From Nitrospirota bacterium (GTDB lineage Bacteria; Nitrospirota; Nitrospiria; Nitrospirales; Nitrospiraceae): 64,000 bases of DNA. Where the stretch lies: positions 1-64,000 of the forward strand of contig JAGWTI010000002.1 of NCBI GenBank assembly GCA_028876065.1, given 5' to 3'. Shown piece after piece: positions 24,484-36,479 of this stretch (position 1 is the stretch's first letter; every line of letters begins with the position of its first letter). Below the pieces are notes generated by a model. That model searched no databases and had not been told where the DNA came from. It saw only the letters and a program-made list of their open reading frames with translations. The translations under genes and the position numbers were made by a program.

Positions 24484-24539
24484 CAACAACCCTCTTATCG
24501 TCCACGTACCCGGCGGCCCGGCGAGCAGGGGCTCCGCCT

Positions 24540-24818
24540 TCAGGAATGGTTCACGTACTTCTTAAACACCTGGCTGGGTCGGAAGGTGACCACACGGCGC
24601 GGCGTGATGCCGATCTCTTCTCCGGTCCTCGGGTTCCGGCCCTTTCTGGCCCCTTTGCTCCGCACCACAAAATTGCCGAACCCGGCGATCTTGACCGACT
24701 CGCCCTTGTGGAGGACTTCCTTGAGCAGATTCAGGATGAATTCGACGATGTCCGCCGCTTCCTTTTTGGAGACCCCAACCTTCTCGTAGATCTCGTTGGC
24801 GATATCAGCCTTTCTCAT
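24540..24818 (-). CDS. ihfA: Integration host factor / HU-family DNA-binding protein
   Basis: 92-residue nucleoid protein. MRKADIANEIYEKVGVSKKEAADIV and the DNA-arm region GFGNFVVRSKGARKGRNPRTGEEIGI are typical of IHF-alpha-type proteins. The ATG at 24818 has GGGGGAAGG upstream. A near-consensus promoter is found at 24900-24928. The neighbouring merR gene and the typical arm sequence favour IHF-alpha over HU, but the subtype is by position and likeness only. Confidence 0.9.
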   Translation of the reverse strand: MRKADIANEIYEKVGVSKKEAADIVEFILNLLKEVLHKGESVKIAGFGNFVVRSKGARKGRNPRTGEEIGITPRRVVTFRPSQVFKKYVNHS

Positions 24819-24899
24819 GCCTTCCCCCTGGGCAACGCTCCGAATCTCCACCTAGGTGCGCGGTCTTGACGGCCAGATGCTCCGGTCAATTTTCCCCAT

Positions 24900-24928
24900 A
24901 AATTACGTGAGGTTATCTTTACTGTCAA
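24900..24928 (-). promoter_or_regulatory. Sigma-70-type promoter upstream of ihfA
   Basis: On the minus strand TTGACA (24928-24923), 17 bp, TAATTT (24905-24900). Transcription would begin about 75 bases before the ihfA start codon and could cover merR and tRNA-Pro. Confidence 0.65.
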
Positions 24929-24981
24929 GCGAATTCAAGGATGACCCTCTTCCCCGATATATTTCGTTCGGTGACGGACGC

Positions 24982-26571
<1,590 letters not shown>

Positions 26572-26578
26572 GCCATCC

Positions 26579-27805
26579 TCACGATGCGGTCGGTTGGTCC
26601 AAGCCGAATGCCCCATGCAGCGTGCGCATGGCCAGCTCCAAATATTTCTCCTCGATCACACACGAGATCTTGATCTCGCTGGTGCTGATCATCATGATGT
26701 TGATCCCCTCCCTTGAGAGGACCTCAAACATGCGGGCCGCCACGCCGGAATGGGACCGCATCCCGACCCCAACCAACGACACCTTGGCAATCGCCTCGGT
26801 GACCGCCACGGATTTCGCCTCGATATCCTTCGCAATGCGTTGCACCAGGCCCACCGCCTTGGCCAAATCCACGCGGGGAACCGTGAACGAGATGTCGGTC
26901 AGCGAGGCCTGGCTCACGTTCTGAATGATCATGTCCACGATGATGTTGGCCTCGGCCACCGGCCCGAAAATCCTGGCCGCCACACCGGGCCGGTCCGGAA
27001 CCCCGATGATCGTGATCTTGGCTTGGTTCCGATCGCCGGACACACCGGAGACCGCCACTCGCTCCATATCGGCATCTTCGGTAACCACAAGCGTTCCCTG
27101 CCCCTCCTTGAAACTGGATTGCACTTCCAGCGGCACCCCGTGCTTGGCCGCGAATTCCACCGACCGGCTCTGCAACACCTTGGCCCCCAGACTGGCCAGC
27201 TCGAGCATCTCTTCGTAGGACACCCGGTCCAGACGCCGGGCCGAAGGGACGATGTTGGGATCGGCCGTGTAGACCCCGTCTACGTCGGTATAGATGACGC
27301 ACCGATCCGCTTTGAGCGCCGCCGCCAGCGCGACCGCGGTCAGGTCCGACCCGCCGCGCCCCAGGGTCGTCACGTCGTTCCGCTCGTTGATTCCCTGGAA
27401 CCCGGCGACGACCGGGATGATCCCTTCGGCCAAGGCTTCCCGGATTCGCTCCGCCGTCACCCGCGCGATACGCGCCTTGGTGTGGCTGCTGTCCGTGATG
27501 ATCCCCACCTGGCGGCCGGTAAACGACCGGGCATTGATCCCGCGTCCGCGCAGGTCCATCGCCAGGAGCGCGATCGTCACCCGCTCGCCGGTGGACAGCA
27601 ACATGTCCAATTCGCGCTCGTCCGGCGCGGCGGTCACTTCTTGCGCCAGACGCAACAGCCGGTCTGTCTCCCCGCTCATGGCGGATAGAACCACGACCAC
27701 GTTGTGCCCGGCCTTCTTGGCGGCCGCCACGCGATCCGCCACGCGATGGATGCGCTCGATGGTGCCGACGGACGTGCCGCCGTATTTCTGGACGATCAGG
27801 GCCAC
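26579..27805 (-). CDS. lysC: Aspartate kinase
   Basis: Phosphorylates aspartate, the first step to lysine, threonine and methionine. 408 residues with KYGGTSVG (7-14), [27 protein letters not shown] and [15 protein letters not shown] in the kinase domain, and two C-terminal ACT domains (about 265-400) for allosteric control. The gene lies between the PGM-like gene and cimA in a run that also includes hom and thrC. Confidence 0.97.
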   Translation of the reverse strand: MALIVQKYGGTSVGTIERIHRVADRVAAAKKAGHNVVVVLSAMSGETDRLLRLAQEVTAAPDERELDMLLSTGERVTIALLAMDLRGRGINARSFTGRQVGIITDSSHTKARIARVTAERIREALAEGIIPVVAGFQGINERNDVTTLGRGGSDLTAVALAAALKADRCVIYTDVDGVYTADPNIVPSARRLDRVSYEEMLELASLGAKVLQSRSVEFAAKHGVPLEVQSSFKEGQGTLVVTEDADMERVAVSGVSGDRNQAKITIIGVPDRPGVAARIFGPVAEANIIVDMIIQNVSQASLTDISFTVPRVDLAKAVGLVQRIAKDIEAKSVAVTEAIAKVSLVGVGMRSHSGVAARMFEVLSREGINIMMISTSEIKISCVIEEKYLELAMRTLHGAFGLDQPTAS

Positions 27806-27822
27806 CGGGCTGCCTTCCTTCC

Positions 27823-29073
27823 TCAGCCCTTGTTGAACAGCCAGCTCATCAGCCGCGACGCGGGCTTGGTTCCGCCCCCGGCCGCCTCGGCGTCGACTTC
27901 GTTGAAGCCCCCCGTGGCGCGGCCCTTCGTGTCGGTCCCGTCGAACAGGACATAGGGCGCGGGCGGGAGACTGGGTTGGCCCCGCTCGGCCACGACATGG
28001 TCGCAGATCAACGCCACCCGGTGGGGCCCCAGCTTGGCCAGCCCGTCCAGGATCGGGCCGACGGTCTTCCGATCGAACGCCTCCAACAGGTGCACCTTGG
28101 CCTTGGCATCGGCCCCGCGCGCCACCTCGCCCGGCACCTTCACGTGAACGTACACAAAATCCTTCTGCCCCAACTCGCTCAACGCGGCCTTGGCCAGCCC
28201 TTCAAAATCAGGGCCTCCCCCCCCCGGAAGATCGGCAGGATTGACCGCCTCGAATCCCGCGCAGATCCCGATCCCGCGGAGCAGCTCTCTGGCCGACACG
28301 ACCGATCCTGTTTTCTGGTACTTGTCGGTCAGCTTCGGCAGCCGCGCCGCCCTGCCTTGCCCCCAGAGCCACAGGCAGTTGGCTGGTTTCTGGCCTGCCT
28401 CCCGCCGCTGGTCGTTCACCGGATGATCCTGCAGGATGAGCAGTGCCGCCTCCATCACTTGCTTCAAAATATCGGCCCCGTCTCCGGCCGGAAGGAAGGC
28501 TCCGATCGGCTGGCCGACCGCGGCACGAGGGTCGTGCGTGATCGCCCGCGCCTTGCCTCCGACCCAGACCAGCAGATGCCGATGGTCCGATCCCGGATAG
28601 AATTGAATCGTCTCGGACCCGAGCTGCTCGTTGACCGACTCCAGCAATTCCCGCGCTTCCTCGATGCCGATCCCGCCCGCCGCCGCATCATCGAGCACAA
28701 CCTGCGGGCCGAGCTTCTTGATCTCATCGGTGGCGGCCGCCTTCCCTTTGGGCGCGCTCGGACGGAGCGTCACCATACTGCAGCGGAACGCCACGTCTTG
28801 TTCTCCCAGCGCCACCCCCTGGCTCGCCGCCTCATAGGGTGCCGGCCCGCCGGGATACTTGCGCAGGTCGTAGCCGAACAGCGCCAACTGCCGGACCGTC
28901 CCGCTTGGCGACAGCCCTTCCGGAAGAATCGTCATCAGCCCCAACTCCCCTTTGCGGGCCAGCTCGTCCATGCGCGCCGTGGTGGCCGCCTGCAACGGAG
29001 TCTTTCCTCCCAGGTCAGGATGGGCCGTCCCCGCCATCCGCTCGCCATGCAGAATCACATATTTCACAGGCAA
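27823..29073 (-). CDS. PGM-like protein of the 'proposed homoserine kinase' family, degenerate active site
   Basis: 416-residue alkaline-phosphatase-superfamily protein related to archaeal-type phosphoglycerate mutase (ApgM). The backbone is clearly familial: [61 protein letters not shown] and [12 protein letters not shown] clade of this family clusters with threonine genes and is described as proposed homoserine kinase, and here it stands between thrC and lysC with no ThrB in the operon. However, expected catalytic or metal residues are changed: GDGMAD reads GERMAG, PGSDVAN reads PSGTVRQ, APDEAGH reads VPGEVAR, and GDHSTP reads CDHVVA. These canonical motifs are from memory. It may be a non-catalytic or repurposed relative. 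Confidence 0.8.
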   Translation of the reverse strand: MPVKYVILHGERMAGTAHPDLGGKTPLQAATTARMDELARKGELGLMTILPEGLSPSGTVRQLALFGYDLRKYPGGPAPYEAASQGVALGEQDVAFRCSMVTLRPSAPKGKAAATDEIKKLGPQVVLDDAAAGGIGIEEARELLESVNEQLGSETIQFYPGSDHRHLLVWVGGKARAITHDPRAAVGQPIGAFLPAGDGADILKQVMEAALLILQDHPVNDQRREAGQKPANCLWLWGQGRAARLPKLTDKYQKTGSVVSARELLRGIGICAGFEAVNPADLPGGGGPDFEGLAKAALSELGQKDFVYVHVKVPGEVARGADAKAKVHLLEAFDRKTVGPILDGLAKLGPHRVALICDHVVAERGQPSLPPAPYVLFDGTDTKGRATGGFNEVDAEAAGGGTKPASRLMSWLFNKG

Positions 29074-29118
29074 CCTTCCCTCGCTGGTCTCATGATACCC
29101 TCACCATGACCGGCCTCG

Positions 29119-30177
29119 TTACAGGTTCAGCAGGCGGACCACTTCTTCTCGGCTGGCCTTGATCGTGCGGGGTTGGCGCGACACGCTGATGGCCGTATCC
29201 GCATCCTTCAGCCCATGCCCGGTCAACGTGCACACCACCCGATCCCCTTCTTTGAGCTCCCCCTTGCCGTTCAGTTTGATCACGCCCGCGACGGACGCCG
29301 CTGAAGCCGGCTCGCAGAAGACTCCTTCTTCCGCCGCCACCAGTCCGTAAGCCTTGAGAATCTCCTCGTCCGTCACCAGGTCGATGCCACCCCGCGACTC
29401 CTCCACCGCCTGAAGCGCCCCGGTCCAGCTCGCCGGGTTGCCGATTCTGATCGCCGTGGCCACCGTCTGGGGATCTTCGACGACATGGCCCAACACGATC
29501 GGCGCGGCGCCGGCGGCTTGAAAACCCATCATGCGCGGCGCCTGTGCAATCTGGCCGGCGCTCCGGTACTCCTTGTAGCCTTTCCAATACGCCGTGATGT
29601 TGCCGGCGTTGCCGACCGGCAGCACGTGAACCGTGGGCGGCCCGCCCAACTGATCGCAGACTTCCATCGCGGCCGTCTTCTGCCCTTCGATGCGAAAGGG
29701 GTTGATCGAGTTGACCAGCTCGATCGGATGGGTCGCGGCCACATCCTTGACGATGGACAGGGCCTGGTCGAAATTCCCTTCGATCTGAATGACCGTGGCC
29801 TGGTGCATCATCGCTTGCGACAACTTGCCCAGCGCGATCTTGCCGGCGGGGATCAAGACATAGACCGCCAGACCGGCGCGGGCGCCGTAGGCGGCCGCGG
29901 ACGCGGACGTATTGCCCGTCGAGGCGCAGATGACCGCGCGGGCCCCCGCTTCCAGCGCCTTGGAAATCGCCAGGGTCATCCCCCGGTCCTTGAATGACCC
30001 GGTCGGATTGGCGCCTTCAAACTTGAGATAGAGCTCGATCCGCGGATTGATCTTGGCGGCCAGACGCTTGGCCGCGATCAACGGCGTGTTTCCTTCGCCC
30101 AAGGTCACGACGGGCGTCGCCTCCGTGACCGGCAGAAACTTCCGGTACTCGTCAATCACTCCGCGCCAAGGCCTCAT
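29119..30177 (-). CDS. thrC: Threonine synthase
   Basis: PLP enzyme converting O-phosphohomoserine to threonine. At 352 residues it is the short form. The N-terminal VTLGEGNTPLIAAKRL and PLP lysine motif NPTGSFKDRGMTLAISKA are diagnostic, with ASTGNTSASAAAYGARAGL and the phosphate-binding LPVGNAGNITAYWKGY for the cofactor. It follows hom by about 60 bases. The presence of thrC implies a source of phosphohomoserine, although no standard ThrB is in the window. Confidence 0.96.
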   Translation of the reverse strand: MRPWRGVIDEYRKFLPVTEATPVVTLGEGNTPLIAAKRLAAKINPRIELYLKFEGANPTGSFKDRGMTLAISKALEAGARAVICASTGNTSASAAAYGARAGLAVYVLIPAGKIALGKLSQAMMHQATVIQIEGNFDQALSIVKDVAATHPIELVNSINPFRIEGQKTAAMEVCDQLGGPPTVHVLPVGNAGNITAYWKGYKEYRSAGQIAQAPRMMGFQAAGAAPIVLGHVVEDPQTVATAIRIGNPASWTGALQAVEESRGGIDLVTDEEILKAYGLVAAEEGVFCEPASAASVAGVIKLNGKGELKEGDRVVCTLTGHGLKDADTAISVSRQPRTIKASREEVVRLLNL

Positions 30178-30239
30178 GGACGACCTCGGCGGACATGGCC
30201 GAGAGCTGAATCAAACTGATCTAGGGGGGCTTGCATGGA

Positions 30240-31565
30240 TTACTCGTCTTGCCCCTCGACACGAATCAACGTGGTGGGCTCCGAAATGAAGGCCATACGA
30301 TCGATCTCGCGCAGCGCCGCTTGCACATGCCGCTCCGCCGCCGTGTGAGTCATGATCACGACCGGCACGGTCTGCCCTTCCTTCCGCCCCTTCTGCAGCA
30401 CGGAGGAAATGCTGATCCCCTGCTGCCCCAACACGCCGGCGATCTGCGAGAGCACCCCGGGCCGGTCCAGGACCATGAAGCGCAGGTAGTAGAGGCTCGT
30501 GATGTCCTCGATCGGACGCAGGTGCAGCGGGCGGCGCTGCTCCCGCTGAAAGGACGCGGGGGGCACCCGCCCGGAGGCCCCGCGCAGCAGATTCCGCGCG
30601 ATGTCGATGACGTCGCTGACCACCGCACTGCCGGTGGGCATCGACCCCGCGCCCTGCCCATAGAGCACCACGTCGTTTACGGCGTCGCCGACGAGTTGGA
30701 TGGCATTGTAGACGCCGTCCACCCGGGCGATCGGCGAATCCGAAGGGATCATCGTCGGATGGACCCGGGCTTCGATCTCGCCCTCATGATCGCCGCGCAA
30801 GAACTTGGCGATGCCCAACAGCTTGATGGTATAGCCGAACTCCTTCGCATAGGCGATGTCCAGCGGCGTGAGCTTTTGGATCCCTTCCACGAACAGATCC
30901 TTGACGTTGACCGGGGTGCCGTAGGCCAGGCTCACCATGATGGCCAGCTTGTGGGCGCTGTCGGTGCCCGCCACGTCGAACGTGGGATCGGCTTCCGCAT
31001 ACCCGGCGCGCTGCGCCTCCGCCAGGACCTCCTGGAAGCCATGCCCCTCCTTCGTCATCCGGCTCAGGATATAGTTGGACGTTCCGTTGATGATGCCGTA
31101 AATGGACAGGATCGTATTGGCGGCCAAGCCTTCGGTCAGGGCGCGGATGACGGGAATTCCGCCGCCGACGCTTGCCTCGAACCCTAGATCCACGCCATGT
31201 CGGGCCGCCGCCTCGAAGATCTCTTCGCCGTGCACCGCCAGCAGGGCTTTGTTGGCCGTCACAACCGACTTGCCGCCCGCCATGGCGCCCAGGATCACGC
31301 GCTTGGCTATGTCATAACCGCCGATGAGCTCCAACACGATGTCAACGGCCGGATCGTCCAAAACCTGGCGCAGCTCCGTCGTCAGCACGCCAGGCGGCAC
31401 AGCCACGCCGCGATCACGGGTAATATCCAAGTCCGCGATACGCACCAGCTCCACCGGTACCCCCACGCGCCGCTGGATCAGCGCGGCGTTCTGCTGAAGA
31501 ATCTTCGCCGCGCCGGCTCCGACCGTGCCGAAACCCACCAGTCCCACTCCGATCCGCCGTTTCAC
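30240..31565 (-). CDS. hom: Homoserine dehydrogenase
   Basis: Reduces aspartate semialdehyde to homoserine. 441 residues with NAD(P)-binding [16 protein letters not shown] (about 8-23), catalytic-domain motifs [11 protein letters not shown] and [18 protein letters not shown], and a C-terminal ACT domain (about 350-430) with [20 protein letters not shown]. It overlaps alaC by 4 bases (ATGA type), so the two are one operon. The ACT domain suggests threonine feedback. Confidence 0.97.
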   Translation of the reverse strand: MKRRIGVGLVGFGTVGAGAAKILQQNAALIQRRVGVPVELVRIADLDITRDRGVAVPPGVLTTELRQVLDDPAVDIVLELIGGYDIAKRVILGAMAGGKSVVTANKALLAVHGEEIFEAAARHGVDLGFEASVGGGIPVIRALTEGLAANTILSIYGIINGTSNYILSRMTKEGHGFQEVLAEAQRAGYAEADPTFDVAGTDSAHKLAIMVSLAYGTPVNVKDLFVEGIQKLTPLDIAYAKEFGYTIKLLGIAKFLRGDHEGEIEARVHPTMIPSDSPIARVDGVYNAIQLVGDAVNDVVLYGQGAGSMPTGSAVVSDVIDIARNLLRGASGRVPPASFQREQRRPLHLRPIEDITSLYYLRFMVLDRPGVLSQIAGVLGQQGISISSVLQKGRKEGQTVPVVIMTHTAAERHVQAALREIDRMAFISEPTTLIRVEGQDE

Positions 31566-32752
31566 TTGGGAGCCTCTTCGTGATGCAGGACCCGCTTGAT
31601 CCCGCGGACCGCTTGCCTGATGCGTTGCTCATTCTCGACCAGCGCGAACCGGACATACTCGTCCCCGCCTTCCCCGAAGCCAATCCCCGGCGAGACCGCC
31701 ACTTTGGCCTCCCGCAGCAGCAGCTTCGAGAATTCCAGCGAGCCCAGGCCGCGGAACGGAGCCGGAATGCGGGCCCAGAGGAACATCGTCGCACGGGGTT
31801 TGTCCACGAGCCATCCGATCCGGTTGAGCCCGTCCACCAGTTCGTTCCGCCGCCGCTCGTAGCGGGCCACAATCTCTTTCACGCAATCCTGCGGGCCGTT
31901 CAGCGCAATAATGCTGGCAATCTGGACTGGCTGGAAAATGCCATAGTCCAGATAGCTCTTGATCTTGGCCAAGGCTCCGATGACCTCGCGATTGCCCACA
32001 CAAAACCCGACGCGCCAGCCCGGCATGTTGTAGCTCTTCGACAGGGTGTAGAACTCCACCCCGACATCCTTGGCCTCCGGCACCTGCAGCAAGCTGGGCG
32101 CCTTATAGCCGTCGAACACGAGATCCGCATAGGCCAGATCGTGGATTACGATCACATTGTGCTCTTTGGCGAACGCGACCACTTTCTTGAAAAACTCCAG
32201 GTCCACCACCGCCGTCGTCGGATTATGGGGGAAGTTGATGACCAGAATGCGCGGTCGCGGCTGGGTTTGCCGGTAGACCTGCGTCAAGTCGTGAAAAAAA
32301 TCGCTGTCGGGGCGCAATTCGATGCCCCGCACTTCCCCCCCCGCAATGATCATGCTGTACATATGGATGGGATAGGTCGGGGTCGGCGTCAGCACGACAT
32401 CGCCAGGCCCCACCAATGCCAGCGCCAGGTGCGCGATCCCTTCTTTGGACCCGATTGTCACAATCGCTTCGGTTTCCGGGTCCAGATCCACATCGTAGTT
32501 CCGCTTGTACCACCCCGTAATCGCATGGCGCAGCTTGGTGATGCCTTTCGAGGCGGAATAGCGATGGTTCTTAGGATTCCGAGATGCCTCCAACAACTTC
32601 TCGACAATGTGGTCCGGTGTGGGCTGATCCGGGTTCCCCATGCCGAAATCAATAATATCCTCTCCCCTGTGCCTGGCATCCAGCTTGAGCGCTTGGACTT
32701 GCGCGAATACATAGGGAGGCAACCGTTTAATCCGGTAAAACCCTTCCACCAT
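31562..32752 (-). CDS. alaC: Class I aminotransferase, AlaC-like
   Basis: PLP-dependent transaminase of 396 residues, first gene of the amino-acid operon. It is very like E. coli AlaC (glutamate-pyruvate aminotransferase): [48 protein letters not shown], the PLP lysine in [15 protein letters not shown], and [19 protein letters not shown] near the end. The likely reaction is pyruvate plus glutamate to alanine. Placement before hom is frequent in bacteria, and a role in another amino-acid step cannot be excluded. A strong promoter lies upstream (32823-32851). Confidence 0.9.
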   Translation of the reverse strand: MVEGFYRIKRLPPYVFAQVQALKLDARHRGEDIIDFGMGNPDQPTPDHIVEKLLEASRNPKNHRYSASKGITKLRHAITGWYKRNYDVDLDPETEAIVTIGSKEGIAHLALALVGPGDVVLTPTPTYPIHMYSMIIAGGEVRGIELRPDSDFFHDLTQVYRQTQPRPRILVINFPHNPTTAVVDLEFFKKVVAFAKEHNVIVIHDLAYADLVFDGYKAPSLLQVPEAKDVGVEFYTLSKSYNMPGWRVGFCVGNREVIGALAKIKSYLDYGIFQPVQIASIIALNGPQDCVKEIVARYERRRNELVDGLNRIGWLVDKPRATMFLWARIPAPFRGLGSLEFSKLLLREAKVAVSPGIGFGEGGDEYVRFALVENEQRIRQAVRGIKRVLHHEEAPK

Positions 32753-32822
32753 CTCCTCAGTTTTTCAATATGTTGTACATACGCCTTGGCGAGTTTTCGA
32801 CAAGACATGGAAAAACCACGTT

Positions 32823-32851
32823 ATTTTAATGCAGTATGCCAAAACAGTCAA
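32823..32851 (-). promoter_or_regulatory. Sigma-70-type promoter of the alaC-hom-thrC-lysC-cimA operon
   Basis: On the minus strand TTGACT (32851-32846), 17 bp, TAAAAT (32828-32823), in an AT-rich stretch. The start point would be near 32815, about 63 bases before the alaC start codon. Confidence 0.75.
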
Positions 32852-32859
32852 TTTTAATC

Positions 32860-33024
32860 CGGAGTTGGATGATTTTTCGGATCGCGCAGCGTTGCGGTTG
32901 ATCGACCATTCTCAAGACAGTTTGCTTCTTGCTACCTTCCCAACCTTTTTGCAATAATATCCTAACCTTTTGCAAACTCATGCATTCTACCCTTGGCTGA
33001 ACGAAGCGACAGAGGGGAGGGCCT
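32860..33024 (+). promoter_or_regulatory. Divergent control region in front of pdxJ
   Basis: AT-rich intergenic region before the pdxJ operon. A TAATAT box at about 32955 could be a -10 element, but no well-spaced -35 box is evident. The twice-occurring TTTTGCAA-like words (near 32947 and 32971) are noted. GAGGGGAGGG stands just before the GTG start of pdxJ. Confidence 0.3.
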
Positions 33025-33738
33025 GTGGCACGATTGGGTGTGAATATCGATCATGTGGCCACACTCCGGCAAGCACGGGGCGGAAACGAACCGGACCCCG
33101 TGGTGGCGGCTATGCTGGTGGAATTGGCCGGAGCCGACGGCATTGTCGTACACCTGCGCGAAGATCGACGCCATATCCAGGACCGAGACTTACACCTGCT
33201 GAAGGACACCATCCAAACAAAACTGGATCTCGAAATGAGCGCCGACGAAGCGATGGTGAAGCTCGCCCTGAGCGTCAAGCCGCACCTCGTCACGTTGGTG
33301 CCCGAGCGGCGACAAGAACTGACGACGGAGGGCGGCTTGGAAGTGGCGGGACAGAGGGATCGGATCAAACAGATCGTGGACATGCTCCACGATGGAGGCA
33401 TCCCCGTCAGCGTATTCATCGAACCGGACCCGGCTCAAATCAAGGCCGCGCACAAGATCGCTGCCGATTATATCGAACTGCATACCGGTCGCTATGCCAA
33501 CGCCCGTCGCATCAAGGAAGAACAGGCCGAGCTGGAGGCGATCGTCCATGCGGCCAAACTCGCGTACAAGCTGGGCCTGGGCGTCAACGCCGGGCACGGC
33601 TTGACCTACCGGAACGTCAAACGCCTCACCCAGATTCCTGAAATCGTGGAATACAACATCGGCCACAGCATCGTCGCCCGCGCCGTTCTTGTCGGCCTTG
33701 ATCGTGCCGTTCGGGAAATGAAGCAGCTTGTAGGGTAA
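33025..33738 (+). CDS. pdxJ: Pyridoxine 5'-phosphate synthase
   Basis: Closes the ring of vitamin B6 in the deoxyxylulose-5-phosphate-dependent pathway. 237 residues, starting at GTG with GGGGAGGG upstream. Typical motifs: [60 protein letters not shown] and [15 protein letters not shown], ending in [17 protein letters not shown]. First gene of the plus-strand run reaching mutS. Confidence 0.98.
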   Translation: MARLGVNIDHVATLRQARGGNEPDPVVAAMLVELAGADGIVVHLREDRRHIQDRDLHLLKDTIQTKLDLEMSADEAMVKLALSVKPHLVTLVPERRQELTTEGGLEVAGQRDRIKQIVDMLHDGGIPVSVFIEPDPAQIKAAHKIAADYIELHTGRYANARRIKEEQAELEAIVHAAKLAYKLGLGVNAGHGLTYRNVKRLTQIPEIVEYNIGHSIVARAVLVGLDRAVREMKQLVG

Positions 33739-33825
33739 CCCCTTGCACGCTCCAGGCAAAGTGCAACGACAGCTGCGCCCCTTGCAGCAATCCTCAACTT
33801 TTCGTACCTGATACGCAGGTGGACC

Positions 33826-34212
33826 ATGCGCATCGTAGGAATTGGCCTGGATCTCGTGAAGATCGAACGGATCCGCGCCCTTGCAGACCGGTGGCAGGAA
33901 CGGTTTCTTGCCCGGCTCTATACGGACGCCGAGCGTCGCTATTGCTTCGAGCGGGCCTCGCCTTATGCTTCGCTCGCCGCACGGTTTGCCGCCAAGGAAG
34001 CGGTCTTGAAAGCGATCGGAACCGGCTGGTCGGCGGGCGTCAGTTGGCAGGATATCCAGGTCTTGAACGACGAGAAAGGGAAACCCGTTGCCCACGTGCA
34101 AGGCCGAACGAGCGCCCTGCTCCAGCAAGCCGGCGTCACCGACATTCATGTCAGCCTTTCGCACGACACCGATTACGCCGTGGCACAGGTGCTCTTGACG
34201 GCCGGACGGTAA
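33826..34212 (+). CDS. acpS: Holo-[acyl-carrier-protein] synthase
   Basis: Transfers phosphopantetheine from CoA to acyl carrier protein. 128 residues with GIGLDLVKIERI (metal-binding Asp), ARLYTDAERRYC and the second motif RFAAKEAVLKAIGTGW, ending HVSLSHDTDYAVAQVLL. Position after pdxJ is a classical arrangement. Confidence 0.97.
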   Translation: MRIVGIGLDLVKIERIRALADRWQERFLARLYTDAERRYCFERASPYASLAARFAAKEAVLKAIGTGWSAGVSWQDIQVLNDEKGKPVAHVQGRTSALLQQAGVTDIHVSLSHDTDYAVAQVLLTAGR

Positions 34213-34294
34213 CCGGGCCGGGCCTCGCCGGCACCTCCCGATCCCAGCCCTATCCATGCGCCGTTCCGAAACGGGAGAGCGCAGACCAACGCCT

Positions 34295-35857
34295 ATGAAG
34301 ATCCTCACAGCCGTGCAGATGCAAGCCCTCGACCGACGCGCCATCCAGGACGCGCACATCCCCGGTCTCACCCTGATGGAACAGGCTGGGGCTGGCTTGG
34401 TCGCCTCCATGGAACAGGTGTTCGGTCCCCTGGCCGGCAGGCACGTGACCATCCTGTGCGGGAAGGGCAACAATGGAGGGGACGGGCTTGTCGTAGCCCG
34501 CCTGCTCAAGCGCAAGCGGGTGCGCCCCCACGTCCTCTTGATGGCTCAGCCTTCAACCATGACCGGTGACGCCAAGACCATGTATCGCCGGTTCGTAAAG
34601 GTTGCTGGCACCGGCTCCGTTCACACCTACTCGGCCGACGAACGCTGTCGCTCGCTGGTGAACACGAGCCAGGTGCTCGTGGATGCCCTGTTGGGAACCG
34701 GCTTGTCCGCTCCGGTCGAGGGGCTCTATCGCAGCGCCATTGAGACCATCAACGCATCCGGTGCACCCGTCGTCTCCGCAGACCTTCCCTCGGGCATTCA
34801 CGCCGACACAGGATCGGTCATGGGTGTCGCCGTACGGGCCACGTTGACGGTGACCTTCGCCCACCCCAAACTGGGACTCTATCTTGGAGCCGGCATCGAC
34901 CACGCCGGCAAAATCCATATCGTTGACATCGGGATTCCTCGCTCCTTCGAGGACGGCGTCGACAGCATGGTTTCGCTGCTGACGTTGGACGAGTGCCGTC
35001 GCCGATTACCGAGCCGACCGCTGTCCGCCCACAAGGGCACATTCGGCCATGCGGGCATCATCGCCGGCTCGGTTGGGAAAACCGGGGCCGCGGCCCTGGC
35101 CGCGAATGCCGCCCTTCGAACCGGCGCCGGCTTGGTCACGGTCGCCACCCCGACGAGCGTCAACGACATCCTCGAAAGCAAACTCTTGGAAGCCATGACC
35201 GTGCCCATGCCGGAAACCAAGGCCAGGACCTTGGCGCGTTCGGGCCTTGACCGGCTTCTTTCGTTTGCCCAGGCCCGGGACGCCGTCGCTCTCGGGCCGG
35301 GGCTCACGACCCATCCGGAAACCGTCGAAGTGCTGCAAACGCTCATCCCTAAGCTGGAACGACCATCCGTCTTGGATGCCGACGCGCTGAACGCGCTGGC
35401 CGGACGCACGTCGGTGCTGGCGGATTGCAAGGTCCTGCCGATCTTGACCCCCCATCCGGGCGAAATGGCCAGGCTGGAAGAAGATGCCTCGCCCCGCTCG
35501 ATCAACGCCGATCGGATCGGCACCGCCGCACGATTTGCCCAACGCCGAAGAGTGTTGTTGATTCTGAAAGGGGCCAGGACCGTGGTGGCTCATCCGGATG
35601 GGCGCCTGGCCATCTGCCCGACCGGCAACCCCGGCATGGCAACGGCAGGCAGCGGTGATGTCTTGACCGGCATGATCGTCGGGCTCCTGGCCCAGCAGCT
35701 CGAGCCATGGACCGCAGCGTGTCTCGGGACCTATTTCCACGGCCTGGCCGGTGACTTAGCCGCAGCCGATCGAGGCCCCATCGGCATGACGGCTGGCGAC
35801 ATCATCGAACACATTCCCTATGCCTTCACCCAAACTGCGGCGCCGAGCGGCTACTAA
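34295..35857 (+). CDS. nnr: Bifunctional NAD(P)HX epimerase / ADP-dependent dehydratase
   Basis: Repairs hydrated NADH and NADPH. About 520 residues from the ATG at 34295 (MKILTAVQMQALDRRAI); an in-frame ATG 39 bases upstream has no ribosome site. N-terminal YjeF_N epimerase domain (to about 215) with CGKGNNGGDGLVVARLL; C-terminal ribokinase-like dehydratase domain with GHAGIIAGSVGKTGAAALAA, LTPHPGEMARL and the nucleotide-binding NPGMATAGSGDVLTGMI. Its 3' end overlaps tsaE by 38 bases. Confidence 0.96.
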   Translation: MKILTAVQMQALDRRAIQDAHIPGLTLMEQAGAGLVASMEQVFGPLAGRHVTILCGKGNNGGDGLVVARLLKRKRVRPHVLLMAQPSTMTGDAKTMYRRFVKVAGTGSVHTYSADERCRSLVNTSQVLVDALLGTGLSAPVEGLYRSAIETINASGAPVVSADLPSGIHADTGSVMGVAVRATLTVTFAHPKLGLYLGAGIDHAGKIHIVDIGIPRSFEDGVDSMVSLLTLDECRRRLPSRPLSAHKGTFGHAGIIAGSVGKTGAAALAANAALRTGAGLVTVATPTSVNDILESKLLEAMTVPMPETKARTLARSGLDRLLSFAQARDAVALGPGLTTHPETVEVLQTLIPKLERPSVLDADALNALAGRTSVLADCKVLPILTPHPGEMARLEEDASPRSINADRIGTAARFAQRRRVLLILKGARTVVAHPDGRLAICPTGNPGMATAGSGDVLTGMIVGLLAQQLEPWTAACLGTYFHGLAGDLAAADRGPIGMTAGDIIEHIPYAFTQTAAPSGY

Positions 35858-36479
35858 AAAATCCGGGAACTCCCGGGTGGGACGCTCGGCGGTGAGCAAT
35901 CGATCCGTCCCCCCGGTGATCAAGCCGGCCGGGCGTCTACCCGCGCAAGCCGATCGGTCTGCCGACAGATGGCAGACGGTGACTCGATCGGCGGCAGAAA
36001 CCGAACGGTTGGGCCGCGTTACGGGGCAGGCCTTGCGCGGCGGCGAGATGCTCGCGCTCTACGGGGAGATGGGAAGCGGCAAGACGGTCTTTGTCCGTGG
36101 ACTTGCCGTCGGGCTCGGGGCCCCGGCGCGCGCCGTGAGCAGTCCCACGTTCGTGTTGGTCCACGAATACCCGGGGCGACTCCTGTTGATCCACGCCGAC
36201 CTGTATCGGCTTGAACAGGAAGCGGATCTTCGGCACTTGGGTTTATCCGACTATCAGGACGGCTCGGCCGTCTTGGCGATCGAATGGGCCGACAAAGCCG
36301 GTGCGGAATTGCCGCAAGACCGCCTCGAGATTCGACTGGAGCATAAGACCGCCACGTCCCGTTCCATCGTGATGCAGGCGACCGGCCCCGTTGCTCGAGC
36401 GTGCCTGGCTCGGCTGGCCGCTCGGAGTAGGACCGCCCGCAAGCCGCCGACGGCCGGGCTAAAGGAGCACTCCCTCTGA
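35820..36479 (+). CDS. tsaE: tRNA threonylcarbamoyladenosine synthesis ATPase TsaE
   Basis: ATPase of the TsaBDE complex making t6A37 in tRNA. The core has Walker A LYGEMGSGKTVFVRGLA, SSPTFVLVHEYPG, HADLYRLE and EWADKAG. The reading frame gives 219 residues against about 150 for the family: there is a basic, probably disordered N-terminal extension of about 50 residues encoded partly within nnr, and a basic C-terminal tail. A shorter start inside the frame, for example GTG codons in the extension, is possible. The gene is joined to the HIT gene by a TGATG overlap. Confidence 0.93.
   Translation: MPSPKLRRRAATKKSGNSRVGRSAVSNRSVPPVIKPAGRLPAQADRSADRWQTVTRSAAETERLGRVTGQALRGGEMLALYGEMGSGKTVFVRGLAVGLGAPARAVSSPTFVLVHEYPGRLLLIHADLYRLEQEADLRHLGLSDYQDGSAVLAIEWADKAGAELPQDRLEIRLEHKTATSRSIVMQATGPVARACLARLAARSRTARKPPTAGLKEHSL

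Noticed and set aside
32753-33024. Riboswitch or T-box in front of the amino-acid operon
   Set aside because: No specifier loop, antiterminator or aptamer motif was recognised; only a good promoter is seen.
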